57,002 bases of DNA, taken from positions 1 through 57,002 of the IMG/VR virus record IMGVR_UViG_3300018080_000211; one strand, written 5' to 3'. The stretch is from a virus. The translations under genes and the position numbers were made by a program. Shown here one piece after another: positions 16,067 to 24,693 of this stretch. The first letter of the stretch is position 1. Each line of letters starts with the position of its first letter. The notes beneath the pieces were generated by a model. The model was given only the letters and a program-made list of their open reading frames with translations. It was not told the DNA's origin and searched no databases.

Positions 16067-16663
16067 ATGACAGGTGAAGTTGAATTCCCACGACAACCAA
16101 AGAATGCAACCAAACTACAGGGTGTGCCGATAAGCTCGACTCCACCAACAGATGGCCAAGTGCTTGAATATCAATCCTCGAGCGGAGAATATGAGCCAAA
16201 GGATGCAGGTGGATACACGCTGCCTGACGACATTGAGGATGGCGGTTCAGCAGAGATGAATGTTGGAGGGCTGGACGGCGAACTGGCAGACCCTCAAAAG
16301 CAGAAGCTCCAGAACTTCGGTGGCGACCCTTTGGCTACACAACAGACATCCTACACCACGTTCTACCACTTTCTGTTCAGAGGCACGACAGAGATGGGGA
16401 CACCCACGAACATCAAAGTGCTTCTGGCAGAGCTTAACAGCCCAACTTCTGTAAGTGTCAGGATAAGGGATTTAACGAACGGGAATACCATAGCTGAACA
16501 GACAGGGCTCACGCCATCCACATATCCATCGATTGACATTCAGGATATGGGGGCACTTTCAAACCTTCCATCTGGTGAAGCAATATTCATAGTGGAGGCT
16601 TTGAGGACAGGTGGGACGTTTAGCCCTCAAGTCGTTCTATCAGGGGGTGAAGTACAATGGTAG
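16067..16663 (+). CDS. Tail-fibre or decoration-like virion protein
   Basis: 198 residues. KLQGVPISSTPPTDGQVL and the following residues match the short repeat common at the N-terminus of phage fibre and receptor-binding proteins (LxGvpvs.taPtdgqvL.yd). The C-terminal 120 residues are beta-rich. Sits before the tail-completion genes. Confidence 0.5.
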   Translation: MTGEVEFPRQPKNATKLQGVPISSTPPTDGQVLEYQSSSGEYEPKDAGGYTLPDDIEDGGSAEMNVGGLDGELADPQKQKLQNFGGDPLATQQTSYTTFYHFLFRGTTEMGTPTNIKVLLAELNSPTSVSVRIRDLTNGNTIAEQTGLTPSTYPSIDIQDMGALSNLPSGEAIFIVEALRTGGTFSPQVVLSGGEVQW

Positions 16664-16959
16664 GGAAACTAATTGGTGCGACTTACACAGGCGAATACAC
16701 TGGCGATGGGCAGACAAGTCAAGACATCGATTGCGGTTTTAGTCCAGCGAGAGTGAAAATATACGATGAGGATGGGAACTATGCAGAGCTAATCGACAGC
16801 ACAACTTACGCCTATCGTGAGGTTCTGGTATCTGGTGAGTATGTCCTGAAAAGATACGAGCTTGTGGATGCAATCGTTGTAATCGACAACGGTTTCAGAG
16901 TGCAGAACACATACCTGAATACGAATGGAAAGGTGTTCTACTGGGAGGTGTGCGAATGA
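16657..16959 (+). CDS. Small beta-rich virion protein
   Basis: 100 residues. FSPARVKIYDEDGNYAEL resembles the repeat seen in phage structural proteins that display on the virion (GF.P..V.i). Overlaps both neighbours by a few bases. Confidence 0.45.
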   Translation: MVGKLIGATYTGEYTGDGQTSQDIDCGFSPARVKIYDEDGNYAELIDSTTYAYREVLVSGEYVLKRYELVDAIVVIDNGFRVQNTYLNTNGKVFYWEVCE

Positions 16960-17057
16960 AACTTCACTGCCTGAACTGTCAGGTCAGATACACGGCAACT
17001 GGCAACGAAACCGAATGTGACCAGTGTGGCTCGACCAACATAGAGTTCGAGGAATGA
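16956..17057 (+). CDS. Zinc-ribbon microprotein (33 aa)
   Basis: CLNC and CDQC separated by a short loop: a minimal rubredoxin-like knuckle. The ATG overlaps the preceding stop (ATGA), as for the other microproteins in this genome. Confidence 0.55.
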   Translation: MKLHCLNCQVRYTATGNETECDQCGSTNIEFEE

Positions 17058-17065
17058 GGTGAGAT

Positions 17066-17428
17066 ATGGGAGATGCGCTTGACACTGTGCTGACTGAAAT
17101 CCGTGGGCTGCGGTCTGATGTTCGTGAAGACCAGTCCAAAATCTGGGATGCCATAGAGCGAGAGCGCAAGTGCACCACCCAACTCAAAATCAATGATGCA
17201 AAGCTCGAGGGAGAGATTACCCAATTGAAGCTGAAGCAGAACATGACAGAGGAAGCTTTTGTCAGACATGTTCAGAACAAAGACAAGCACTTCAATCCCT
17301 ACTACAGTGAGACACTTCGGCAGAAGCTCTGGCGCAAAAAACCAGAGATTGCGGCAGGTGGCGGTGCTGGAGCGCTCATTGTAGCACTTGTCACGCTTCT
17401 GTTGAAGGCATCTGGAGTGATACCATGA
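17066..17428 (+). CDS. Coiled-coil protein with C-terminal membrane helix
   Basis: 120 residues. Residues 1-75 are heptad-like; residues 95-118 are hydrophobic with a Gly-rich start (AAGGGAGALIVALVTLLLKA). This plan (coiled coil then one membrane helix) resembles XhlA-type haemolysin/holin accessory proteins of phages. It could be a lysis or membrane-contact protein; alternatives are possible. Confidence 0.45.
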   Translation: MGDALDTVLTEIRGLRSDVREDQSKIWDAIERERKCTTQLKINDAKLEGEITQLKLKQNMTEEAFVRHVQNKDKHFNPYYSETLRQKLWRKKPEIAAGGGAGALIVALVTLLLKASGVIP

Positions 17429-18546
17429 CGGAATATCAGATTGACGATGTGTTCACGAGCAATCCTGCGAAGAGCGGATGGCAACAATTTCAAGGCACAA
17501 GTCTTGATTGGGATAGCTTGGAGAAGGTCGGTGGTGAGCTTGGACACGATGAGGATTGCAGATATATCAAATATCTCGGGAAGGCTTTGAACCAACAGGA
17601 CAACATCACAGCTCTATTCACCTTCATGGTGGACAATTGCCTTATCGGTTCAGCTGATGCAATCATTGGCTTCTTCAATGTTGACAGGGCAGCAGGGAAG
17701 GATGAGTGCTTTGGAATGAAGGTGATTTGCGCCACAGGTAATCCTCAACCGCAGCTCTACATTGCATATGACGACAGCACCAAACAGACAACGAGCGGAT
17801 TGTTCACCTTCACACAAGGCAGCAAATACCTGATAGCTGTCAGATTTGTCCCAGAGGATAACAAGGCATATCTTGAGGTGTATGATTTCCTGACTCAAAC
17901 TCTTCTCCACGAGCTGTACATTGTACTCGATGAAACAAAGAGCTTCACCCTGAATCAAGTTGGTATATCAGAAGTTGACACGGTTGGTTCACCAAAATCG
18001 GAAGCGTGGATATATGATTTCAAAGCTGTTGGCGACACCGAGCCAGTTGATTATAGCAACCTGTATGCCACACCTGACGAGGTCAGACAGCTCACGAATT
18101 TGGATGCAGTTCAGGATATGACCGACTCCCAAATTGCCAACATCATTCTGACCATGGCTATGCCCCAAGTTAATGCACGATTTCGTGCCGAAGCCTATGA
18201 TGCACCCTTTGATACAGGGGATAACACACCGCCAATGGTTCGCACCATTACTGCGCTCCTCTCGGCAGCATATGCTGCGAGGGTGTCGTATATCGGGCAC
18301 GCTCCCAGCGAGAGTCCAGCATACGCAGCCTATCTTGACGAGGTGAACACCCTGTGGAAATCCATCTTGAGCGGATATTATGAGCTGTTGGACATAAACG
18401 GTCAGTGGATTGAGCGCACTGAAGCAACTTCGACCGATATGTTGACAACCACGAGTGGACAGACCGTGCTGTTCACTTTGGATGACTTCCCAGACATCAC
18501 GGATATAATGACAGGTGGTTCATTTGGCGGGCAAGAAGGGTGTTAA
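17425..18546 (+). CDS. Lectin-like domain fused to a head-tail adaptor domain
   Basis: 373 residues. Residues 1-210 look like a concanavalin-type jelly roll as in phage-borne LamG/lectin domains (KSGWQQFQG start; YIAYDDSTKQT, YLEVYDFLTQTL strands). Residues 215-330 (YATPDEVRQLTNLDAVQDMTDSQIANII, then TITALLSAAYAAR) resemble DUF1320/gp6-type connector adaptors, which are normally stand-alone proteins of about 120-150 residues between portal and tail. So a surface-binding domain appears attached to a neck protein. Overlaps both neighbouring genes. Confidence 0.55.
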   Translation: MTEYQIDDVFTSNPAKSGWQQFQGTSLDWDSLEKVGGELGHDEDCRYIKYLGKALNQQDNITALFTFMVDNCLIGSADAIIGFFNVDRAAGKDECFGMKVICATGNPQPQLYIAYDDSTKQTTSGLFTFTQGSKYLIAVRFVPEDNKAYLEVYDFLTQTLLHELYIVLDETKSFTLNQVGISEVDTVGSPKSEAWIYDFKAVGDTEPVDYSNLYATPDEVRQLTNLDAVQDMTDSQIANIILTMAMPQVNARFRAEAYDAPFDTGDNTPPMVRTITALLSAAYAARVSYIGHAPSESPAYAAYLDEVNTLWKSILSGYYELLDINGQWIERTEATSTDMLTTTSGQTVLFTLDDFPDITDIMTGGSFGGQEGC

Positions 18547-18991
18547 TCTCGGTCTGCAAATAACTGGGTTGGACAAAGCTCAACGCCAGATGGGGAGAGC
18601 CAAGCAAGAAGCTCGGAATATGCGCCCATTGTTTGAGAAGGCAATAATCATCCTTGAACAATCGCATATGCAGACCTTCAGGCAAGGTGGAAGGCCAAAG
18701 TGGACTCCCTCGAAGAGAGCGCAAGCCCAAGGTGGCCAAACCCTTCAAGATACAGGTCGATTGCGGCAAACTGTCACAGGGAGAGCACCTGCTGCAATCA
18801 GACAGTACAACAATGAAGAGCTTCGTTTTGGTACAAAGCTCATCTATGCTCCCAGCCACCAGTATGGCTTCCCACCTCGAAACATTCCGCAGAGGCCATT
18901 CTTGGGAGTGTATTCAGAAGACATGAAGAAGATGGAGAAGGTATTTGAAGATGATTTATCTAATAGGTTGAGGGTGGTGACAAGTGGCTAA
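18524..18991 (+). CDS. Tail-completion protein, Mu gpG / HK97 gp10-like
   Basis: 155 residues from TTG 18524 (AGGTGG five bases upstream); GTG 18515 is an alternative. PKWTPSKRAQAQGGQTLQDTGRLRQTV, then YAPSHQYG and IPQRPFLGVYSEDMKKM, follows the order of the phage virion-morphogenesis family: W.pl...k....L..TG.L..S, YA.iHQ.G, ipaRpFLG. It joins tail to head during assembly. Confidence 0.75.
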   Translation: MAGKKGVNLGLQITGLDKAQRQMGRAKQEARNMRPLFEKAIIILEQSHMQTFRQGGRPKWTPSKRAQAQGGQTLQDTGRLRQTVTGRAPAAIRQYNNEELRFGTKLIYAPSHQYGFPPRNIPQRPFLGVYSEDMKKMEKVFEDDLSNRLRVVTSG

Positions 18992-19496
18992 TCAGCGACC
19001 GACTCGGGAGTTGAAATATGACTCATATCAATCGAAGGTTGTCAAGCGATTAGTCGAGATGCTCATGGAATATGAGGATAACCACGGCAACAAGATATTC
19101 GAGCAGTTCAAGGGCAACATATTCTACAACGCCAAGAAGTCAATCCCTGACACGAGGTATCCTGCGTTGTTCATCTTTGTGGACAGTGGGAGTCGTGAGC
19201 CATTCGGGATAAAGAGGCAGGACATTTGGAATTTGCCAGTCAAGGTAATGTTGTACACCCTTGACCGCTCGGAGAATGACATGGATGACCACTACAAGTG
19301 GATTGAAGGCTTGGACAGAGTATGCCGAGTCAATCCACGATGGCATCTTGATGGCAAAGAGGATTTGTCCATACACAAGGGGGATTTGGATTCATGGGCA
19401 TACAACTTTGCCTTTGGCGACAACTTCGTCATATCTGAAACGGATGCGACCGTGAATGTCATGACGAAGATGTGCCTTGCAAATCAAATTAGTTGA
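18984..19496 (+). CDS. Probable tail terminator / minor tail protein
   Basis: 170 residues, starting with GTG, between the gpG-like protein and the tail tube gene, the usual place for a tail terminator. LPVKVMLYTLDRSENDMDDHY and an N-terminal helix fit the gp37/gpU-like alpha/beta fold. By position; sequence family not certain. Confidence 0.5.
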   Translation: MANQRPTRELKYDSYQSKVVKRLVEMLMEYEDNHGNKIFEQFKGNIFYNAKKSIPDTRYPALFIFVDSGSREPFGIKRQDIWNLPVKVMLYTLDRSENDMDDHYKWIEGLDRVCRVNPRWHLDGKEDLSIHKGDLDSWAYNFAFGDNFVISETDATVNVMTKMCLANQIS

Positions 19497-19506
19497 GGTG
19501 AAATAC

Positions 19507-19794
19507 ATGAAAGATGTGACAACAGCTACACTGGAACAGGAATTGAAAAAGGCAGACAAACTCATCACTTCGGCTGAACAAGACTTGGACAGTGCTAAAC
19601 AGTCAAAAGCTCCTCGCAGCACTGTCAAACACTTGGAAGAGCGAGTCAAGGCGCTCGGGAGCAAAAGGAAGCGCATTGAGGCAGCTCTCTCCAAGCACAC
19701 GAAAGCAATCAACAGCGAGGAGCAGACACAGGACACAAAGAAGGCCGCAGCACCCAGCGGTAAAAAGGGTGCAAAGAAGGAAGGTGATGAATAA
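19507..19794 (+). CDS. Coiled-coil basic protein (95 aa)
   Basis: Start at ATG 19507 after GAGGTGAAATAC. Heptad-like Leu/Lys/Glu helix over residues 10-65, then a Lys/Ala/Gly basic tail. Its stop is linked to the tail tube start (TAATGG). Function unknown, perhaps a tail-assembly factor. Confidence 0.5.
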   Translation: MKDVTTATLEQELKKADKLITSAEQDLDSAKQSKAPRSTVKHLEERVKALGSKRKRIEAALSKHTKAINSEEQTQDTKKAAAPSGKKGAKKEGDE

Positions 19795-20774
19795 TGGTGA
19801 AGTGCAACGAAACACTCGCAGGCTTCGAGGGAGTCGTTGGATGGGGAAATGAAGACCCATGTGGCACACCGCTCGACAGTGGCGCACTCTCTCCTCTTCT
19901 CAACTTCGGAGTTGTGACAGACTTCAGCCCTGATGGATGGTACAACTCGAGGACAAAGCGAAGAGGGATTGGCAACCAAGGGATAACCCAAAACCGTTTA
20001 ACCAGCATAGTGGGTGGTTTTGGTGTGGAATATGCGGCAGTCGATAGCTTACTACAGGCAAGACTTGAGAAGGCATTCGGTGGAACAGGTGTACTGGAAA
20101 ATCATCTGGACACATCCTTCGTGGAAGCAGCGCTCAATCGAGCGAGTGCGACCGTGCAGCAATTGCGCTATCTCTACAACATGTGCAAAATCGTGGACTT
20201 TGAGATTGCCATCTCTATCGATGAGCCAATCATGATAACCGAGAATGCGATTGCGCAGTATGTGAGGAAGGCTACAAGCAAGAGCTATCCTGCGGTTGTC
20301 GATGAGACAACCGACACAATCTTTGATGCCATAACCATAGGTGCTGACCCAGCAGACATTAGCGAGGATATGCTGATGTACTATGAGGGTGAGCCAATCC
20401 TCGTTGAAGACCCACTCGGAACGCCAACTGACCTCATCCTCGATGGCGTCAGCAACATGACTTTCGCTCTCGCTCGGAACACCGAGCAACGCAGAGGCAT
20501 CCGAAGAGGTCTGATTGGAAGGATGGCCTATGAGCAGGCAGAAGGTGTCAGGGATTTGACACTGACGATAACCAAGGATTTCCACGATGCTGAAGAGTAT
20601 GACCGCATGGTCGCCAACGAAGGCTTCGACTTCAAGTTTGATGTGGGAACAACTCGCATCACGCTTGTCGGTGGAAGGTGGGAAGGAACACCGCCAGCAA
20701 TTGCCGAAGAGGATTTGGTGGCTGAAGACCTGACTGCTTCCTTTGAGAGTGCGACATACGCAACAATCCCATAG
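19794..20774 (+). CDS. Major tail tube protein
   Basis: 326 residues. Begins ETLAGFEGVVGWGNEDPCGT, then a Gly-rich segment and a beta-rich core, typical of long siphovirus-type tail tube proteins. The tail-chaperone and tape-measure genes follow in canonical order. No separate sheath gene lies next to it, so the tail is probably non-contractile. A stable hairpin after the stop likely marks the 3' end of the abundant transcript. Confidence 0.65.
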   Translation: MVKCNETLAGFEGVVGWGNEDPCGTPLDSGALSPLLNFGVVTDFSPDGWYNSRTKRRGIGNQGITQNRLTSIVGGFGVEYAAVDSLLQARLEKAFGGTGVLENHLDTSFVEAALNRASATVQQLRYLYNMCKIVDFEIAISIDEPIMITENAIAQYVRKATSKSYPAVVDETTDTIFDAITIGADPADISEDMLMYYEGEPILVEDPLGTPTDLILDGVSNMTFALARNTEQRRGIRRGLIGRMAYEQAEGVRDLTLTITKDFHDAEEYDRMVANEGFDFKFDVGTTRITLVGGRWEGTPPAIAEEDLVAEDLTASFESATYATIP

Positions 20775-20815
20775 GCGCAGGGATTAATGCGCCTGAAATA
20801 TATCCACGAGGTGAA
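20774..20815 (+). promoter_or_regulatory. Hairpin after the tail tube gene plus CCACGAGGTG site
   Basis: GGCGCA (20774-20779) pairs with TGCGCC (20788-20793). TCCACGAGGTGAA follows, the same ribosome-binding block as after the capsid gene. Confidence 0.5.
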
Positions 20816-20819
20816 ATAA

Positions 20820-21323
20820 ATGACAGAAGATACCAAAGAACAGAGCATGGAGAAGCTGTTGAAGACTCCACCGCCATCGGAGTACAAAACAGGCAGAGGC
20901 AATGTATTCATGTTTGGCAAGCCTGCTTTGAGACACAGGAAGATAGTGATGAAGGTCTTGAAGATAATGCGTGAGCCAGCAGCGGATTACAACGCCATAG
21001 TTGAGTGCGCAGAAGCGAGAGGATTGACTGTTGAGCAGTTCATCGCACTGAAAGAGAATGAGCTGACAAAAGAGGAGCTTCAGAAGATAATGAAGCACTC
21101 AACCCTTGACAGCAACATATCCTTCGCTGAATCCATGAATGAAATCCTGACGGAAGTGCTATATGCGACTATCCGCAAAGCTCCCTTCCAGTTCAGCTCT
21201 CTCGAAGAGTTTGAAAATTTGATGGATGACTATGGTGAAGCGCTCGAGCTATTCCCGATTGCCATCAAATGGGTGGCACTCGCTTCCGCAGACATAGGAA
21301 GGATTGACCGAAAAAACTTATAA
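20820..21323 (+). CDS. Tail assembly chaperone, short (G-like) form
   Basis: 167 residues, highly helical (EILTEVLYATIRKAPFQFS, EEFENLMDDYGEALELF), immediately upstream of the tape-measure gene. It ends two codons after a canonical A-AAA-AAC slippery heptamer (21311-21317), so part of the ribosomes should shift to -1 and make the longer form (see 21317-21565). This matches lambda gpG/gpGT and similar chaperones that coat the tape measure during tail assembly. Confidence 0.8.
   Translation: MTEDTKEQSMEKLLKTPPPSEYKTGRGNVFMFGKPALRHRKIVMKVLKIMREPAADYNAIVECAEARGLTVEQFIALKENELTKEELQKIMKHSTLDSNISFAESMNEILTEVLYATIRKAPFQFSSLEEFENLMDDYGEALELFPIAIKWVALASADIGRIDRKNL
21311..21317 (+). promoter_or_regulatory. 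-1 ribosomal frameshift site (A AAA AAC)
   Basis: In the reading frame of the chaperone gene the codons are CGA AAA AAC TTA TAA, so the heptamer A AAA AAC is in the exact phase for simultaneous slippage of both tRNAs, six bases before the zero-frame stop. The -1 frame stays open for 82 codons. Confidence 0.85.
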
Positions 21324-21565
21324 GAGCCATCAAGACAGGCAAGGGAGCGCACGAACACGATGCGCTCGTGCTGCACTTCTTGTTGGACAAATATGGCGGT
21401 TATCCTGACCGATGGCTCGAACAGGATTGGGCTGTATGCATGCAGCTTCTCGATGTAAATCATATAATCGCAAAAGTCCAAGAGAGAGAGCGCAAGAAGA
21501 GGGAGCGCAAGAACAAAAACAAGCCAAGGTCAAGGCGCTCCAGAAGGCCAAGACGCAGAAGATGA
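21317..21565 (+). CDS. Frameshift extension of the tail assembly chaperone (T-like part)
   Basis: Reached by -1 slippage; the fusion is 166 + 82 = 248 residues. The extension continues the helical protein (LVLHFLLDKYGGYPDRWLEQDW) and ends in a strongly basic tail of Arg/Lys repeats. In lambda-like phages the T extension binds the tape measure. No independent start with a good ribosome-binding site is seen. Confidence 0.75.
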   Translation, partial: LIRAIKTGKGAHEHDALVLHFLLDKYGGYPDRWLEQDWAVCMQLLDVNHIIAKVQERERKKRERKNKNKPRSRRSRRPRRRR

Positions 21566-21573
21566 GGTGAAAA

Positions 21574-23856
21574 ATGGCTGGAGAAGTCAAACTGGCAATA
21601 ATCCTGACCGCAAGCATGCGAGGAGCGGATGCTTTCGACCGAGCAGGTGGTGGGATTAAAGGGATTGCGGCAGCTGCAAAGTCAGCTATTCCTATGTTGG
21701 CCATGTTTGCTGCTCACGCAACCTTCAACTTCCTGAAGGACAGCATAAAAATTGCCATGGAATTTGAGAAGATAATGGCAGAGGCAGGTTCAATCATTGG
21801 GAAGACAGCGGATGAGGTCAAAGGTCTTGGAGATGAAATCAGAGAGATGAGTCAGCGCATCCCAAAATCCCCGAGAGATTTGGGTACAGCGTTGTACGAC
21901 ATCTTTTCAGCTGGTGTCACAGACACCGCAGATGCAATGAATGCGCTCGAGCTATCCGCAAAGGCAGCATCGGCAGGCCTGACTGAAACTGCAACAGCAG
22001 CGAAAGCAGGCATTGCTACAATGAATGCCTTTGGCATGGAAGCTTCCGACCTTGAACACATATTTGACACACAGTTTTTGACTATCAAGTATGGTATCCT
22101 TCGATATGAGGAGCTTGCCGCAGTTGTCGGTCAGCTATCGCCAGCAGCAAAGGCAGCAGGGCAATCAATGGAAAGCATGTTTGCAGGTCTTGCCATGCTC
22201 ACGCAGAAAGGTCTGAATGCAGCTGAAGCATCAACTGCTCTCGCTCGAGCTATGGAAGGCATCACGAAGCCTGCCGCAATCCGAGCTGCTGCCGAGCTTG
22301 GCATCAGCTTCGTTGAGATGACAGCAGATAGCATCACCGCTCGTGATGAATTCCTTCGTCAATCTCAATCCTTGGATGAATTGACGCAGAGCTACAACGA
22401 CACAGAAGCTTCAGTGAAATCTCTCGGAGAAGAGATGGCCAAAGTGTCCCTCGAGGAAGCCAAGAACAGATTGGAAATCAACAAAATCAAGCGTGAAGCG
22501 GAGAAGCAAGACAGGGAGTTGACCAAAGCGGAAATCGACCAAATCGAAGCTCTGGAAGAGGCAAACAAAGATTTGTCCATTCAATACAGCGAGTTGTCCG
22601 TGTCGCAACAAGAAGCTCGGATACAATCAACCGAGCTGAACAATCAACTCGAGGAGCAGAAGCTTGCGACCGAAGAGGCAAAAGCTGCATTCGATGAACA
22701 GATAGCAGCCACAGGCAACTTCCGACCGCTCGTTGACATAGTCAAAGAAATCAACGACAAGTATGGCATGCTCGGTGAAGCAGCCCAAGCAGACATAATC
22801 GGCAAGATGTTCCCTGAAGTCAGGGCACGCAGGGCAATCCTCTCAATCTTGGGGAGCGAGGAAGAGATGATGGCCATGACCGATGAGATGATGAATCAGG
22901 CTGGAGCGATGGGTGAAGCCTATGCCATCAATACAGACACAGCCGCAGCAGGTCATCAACTCATGCAAAACTCGGTCGAGGATTTGCAAATTCAGATTGG
23001 CGAAGAGATGATGCCTGTCATGGAGTATTGGAATGAGATAATGCGTGATGCGATTATTCCACTAATCAAGAATGCCTTCATCCCAATCCTCGAAGCCATG
23101 ATGCCGATAATCAAAGTGATGGCAGAAGTGCTTGGATGGATTGCGGGAATATTTGCCGAGTATCCCGAGCTGCTTTGGGCAATCATTGGAGCAATCATTG
23201 CTTGGAAGGTCGCACAGATTGCACTGAACATAGCTATGACTGCAAATCCGATTGGCCTGATAATCACGGCAATCGCTCTGCTGGTCGCTGGCATACTTAT
23301 CCTTCTCGACAAGCTCGGATTACTCGAGCCAATATGGGAAGCTATCACTGGGACATTTCAGTGGTTGTACGACTCCATACTCAAGCCTGTGTTCGATGGC
23401 ATAATCACCTTTGTAGATTTAATCGTGGGAGCTATCGAATGGATGGCTGAACAAATCGACAAATACTTTGGTTGGATAATCGATGCTGTCAGTGGTGTGG
23501 CAGATGTGCTTGGTGGCATTGGCGATTTCTTTGGTGGGATTGGCGGTGCTATAGGTGGCTTCTTTGGATTTCAAGAGGGTGGCATCATCACACAACCAAC
23601 GCTTGGCCTTCTCGGTGAAGCAGGAGCTGAAGCGGTCATTCCCCTGAAGAATGGTGCAGTGCCCGTGGAAATCGTTGGCAGGGGTGGTGTTCCTGCTGGC
23701 GATAGTGGTGGAACGATACAAACCCATGATACCTATACCATAACGATACAAGCAGGTGCGCTTCCACAAACGGAAACACCAGAGAGCTTGAGCGAGAAGC
23801 TTGTGGATGCTATGGTTGAGGCAAAGAAGAGAGGTGCGACAGGACAAGTGATATAA
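21574..23856 (+). CDS. Tail tape-measure protein
   Basis: 760 residues. N-terminus LAIILTASMRGADAFDRAGGG matches phage minor tail/tape-measure starts. A TP901-like core follows (FEKIMAEAGSIIGKTADEV, about 60-160), a long coiled coil (about 275-380), then hydrophobic helices (about 490-600) and a Gly-rich C-terminal region with LGEAGAEAVIPLKNG, a common tape-measure ending. The known rule of about 1.5 angstrom per residue suggests a tail near 110 nm. Confidence 0.85.
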   Translation: MAGEVKLAIILTASMRGADAFDRAGGGIKGIAAAAKSAIPMLAMFAAHATFNFLKDSIKIAMEFEKIMAEAGSIIGKTADEVKGLGDEIREMSQRIPKSPRDLGTALYDIFSAGVTDTADAMNALELSAKAASAGLTETATAAKAGIATMNAFGMEASDLEHIFDTQFLTIKYGILRYEELAAVVGQLSPAAKAAGQSMESMFAGLAMLTQKGLNAAEASTALARAMEGITKPAAIRAAAELGISFVEMTADSITARDEFLRQSQSLDELTQSYNDTEASVKSLGEEMAKVSLEEAKNRLEINKIKREAEKQDRELTKAEIDQIEALEEANKDLSIQYSELSVSQQEARIQSTELNNQLEEQKLATEEAKAAFDEQIAATGNFRPLVDIVKEINDKYGMLGEAAQADIIGKMFPEVRARRAILSILGSEEEMMAMTDEMMNQAGAMGEAYAINTDTAAAGHQLMQNSVEDLQIQIGEEMMPVMEYWNEIMRDAIIPLIKNAFIPILEAMMPIIKVMAEVLGWIAGIFAEYPELLWAIIGAIIAWKVAQIALNIAMTANPIGLIITAIALLVAGILILLDKLGLLEPIWEAITGTFQWLYDSILKPVFDGIITFVDLIVGAIEWMAEQIDKYFGWIIDAVSGVADVLGGIGDFFGGIGGAIGGFFGFQEGGIITQPTLGLLGEAGAEAVIPLKNGAVPVEIVGRGGVPAGDSGGTIQTHDTYTITIQAGALPQTETPESLSEKLVDAMVEAKKRGATGQVI

Positions 23857-24080
23857 TGACAGAAGAGAGCAAAGGAATATATTTGGATGCAACGGATGGG
23901 AAGCTGAAAGACATCAGCACTGATGAGGAGCTGCCTATGCACGAGCTTGAACACTCGGAATATGGCCTGATAAAATATGTCGAGTATCAAGGAGTGAATG
24001 TTGTGTATTGGACAGACTATCAGGAGAATGAATTGGTCATGCCACTTCCTTCCGATTGGGAAGATGAGATTGAGGAGTGA
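23856..24080 (+). CDS. Acidic small tail protein (74 aa)
   Basis: Start ATG overlaps the tape-measure stop (ATAATGA). Acidic, with no recognised motif. Between tape measure and adhesin genes, so probably a distal-tail accessory. Confidence 0.45.
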   Translation: MTEESKGIYLDATDGKLKDISTDEELPMHELEHSEYGLIKYVEYQGVNVVYWTDYQENELVMPLPSDWEDEIEE

Positions 24081-24087
24081 GGTTTGA

Positions 24088-24693
24088 ATGGGCTTAATCT
24101 CGACTGTGGAAATATTGCCAGATGCTGACAACACCTTAATGCAGATATTTCCAACTTGGAATAATGGAGCATCTGTGTTCAATACGGTGGGTTCAGATAC
24201 TACAGGGTATGCAAGGCATGCATTGATGAGGTTCAAAATACCTCAATTCACAGGAAGGATTAAAGAAGCTCATTTGCGACTCTACATCCATCAATTCGCA
24301 GATAAAGAGATTGCTTTTATGATAGTTGACTCCCCACAGGATGACATTTGGATTGAGGGCAATTCATCTATGACTACTGACCCAGAAGGTAGCACATGGA
24401 ATGAATATGCAAAAGACTTCCCTTGGGCTGCCGCAGGTGGCGATTTCGGTGATATGCCTATCGCAATCAAGATATTCTCGGCATCAGACCCAACAGGTTG
24501 GTACAATATAGACTTGCCTCTGGACAACATAACCTTCAGCGCTGGGAAGACAATATCATTGATTGCAATTCCAGCAGAAACGCTTGCCGTGAGCAACGAG
24601 TTCATATCATGGGGTTCAAAAGAGCGAGTATCACCTGATTGGCGACCTCGACTTATACTTACATTGGATGAGGGGTTGGAAGAATATGACTGA
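24088..24693 (+). CDS. DNRLRE/CBM-like beta-sandwich protein (tail-tip adhesin)
   Basis: 201 residues. ALMRFKIPQFTGRIKEAHLRLY, then IWIEG and TWNEYAKDFPW, follow the DNRLRE-type jelly-roll pattern (LRFdlp.. A.LrLy ... W.e..tTW). These domains bind carbohydrates in surface proteins. A second copy opens the next gene, so the pair arose by duplication. Confidence 0.6.
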   Translation: MGLISTVEILPDADNTLMQIFPTWNNGASVFNTVGSDTTGYARHALMRFKIPQFTGRIKEAHLRLYIHQFADKEIAFMIVDSPQDDIWIEGNSSMTTDPEGSTWNEYAKDFPWAAAGGDFGDMPIAIKIFSASDPTGWYNIDLPLDNITFSAGKTISLIAIPAETLAVSNEFISWGSKERVSPDWRPRLILTLDEGLEEYD

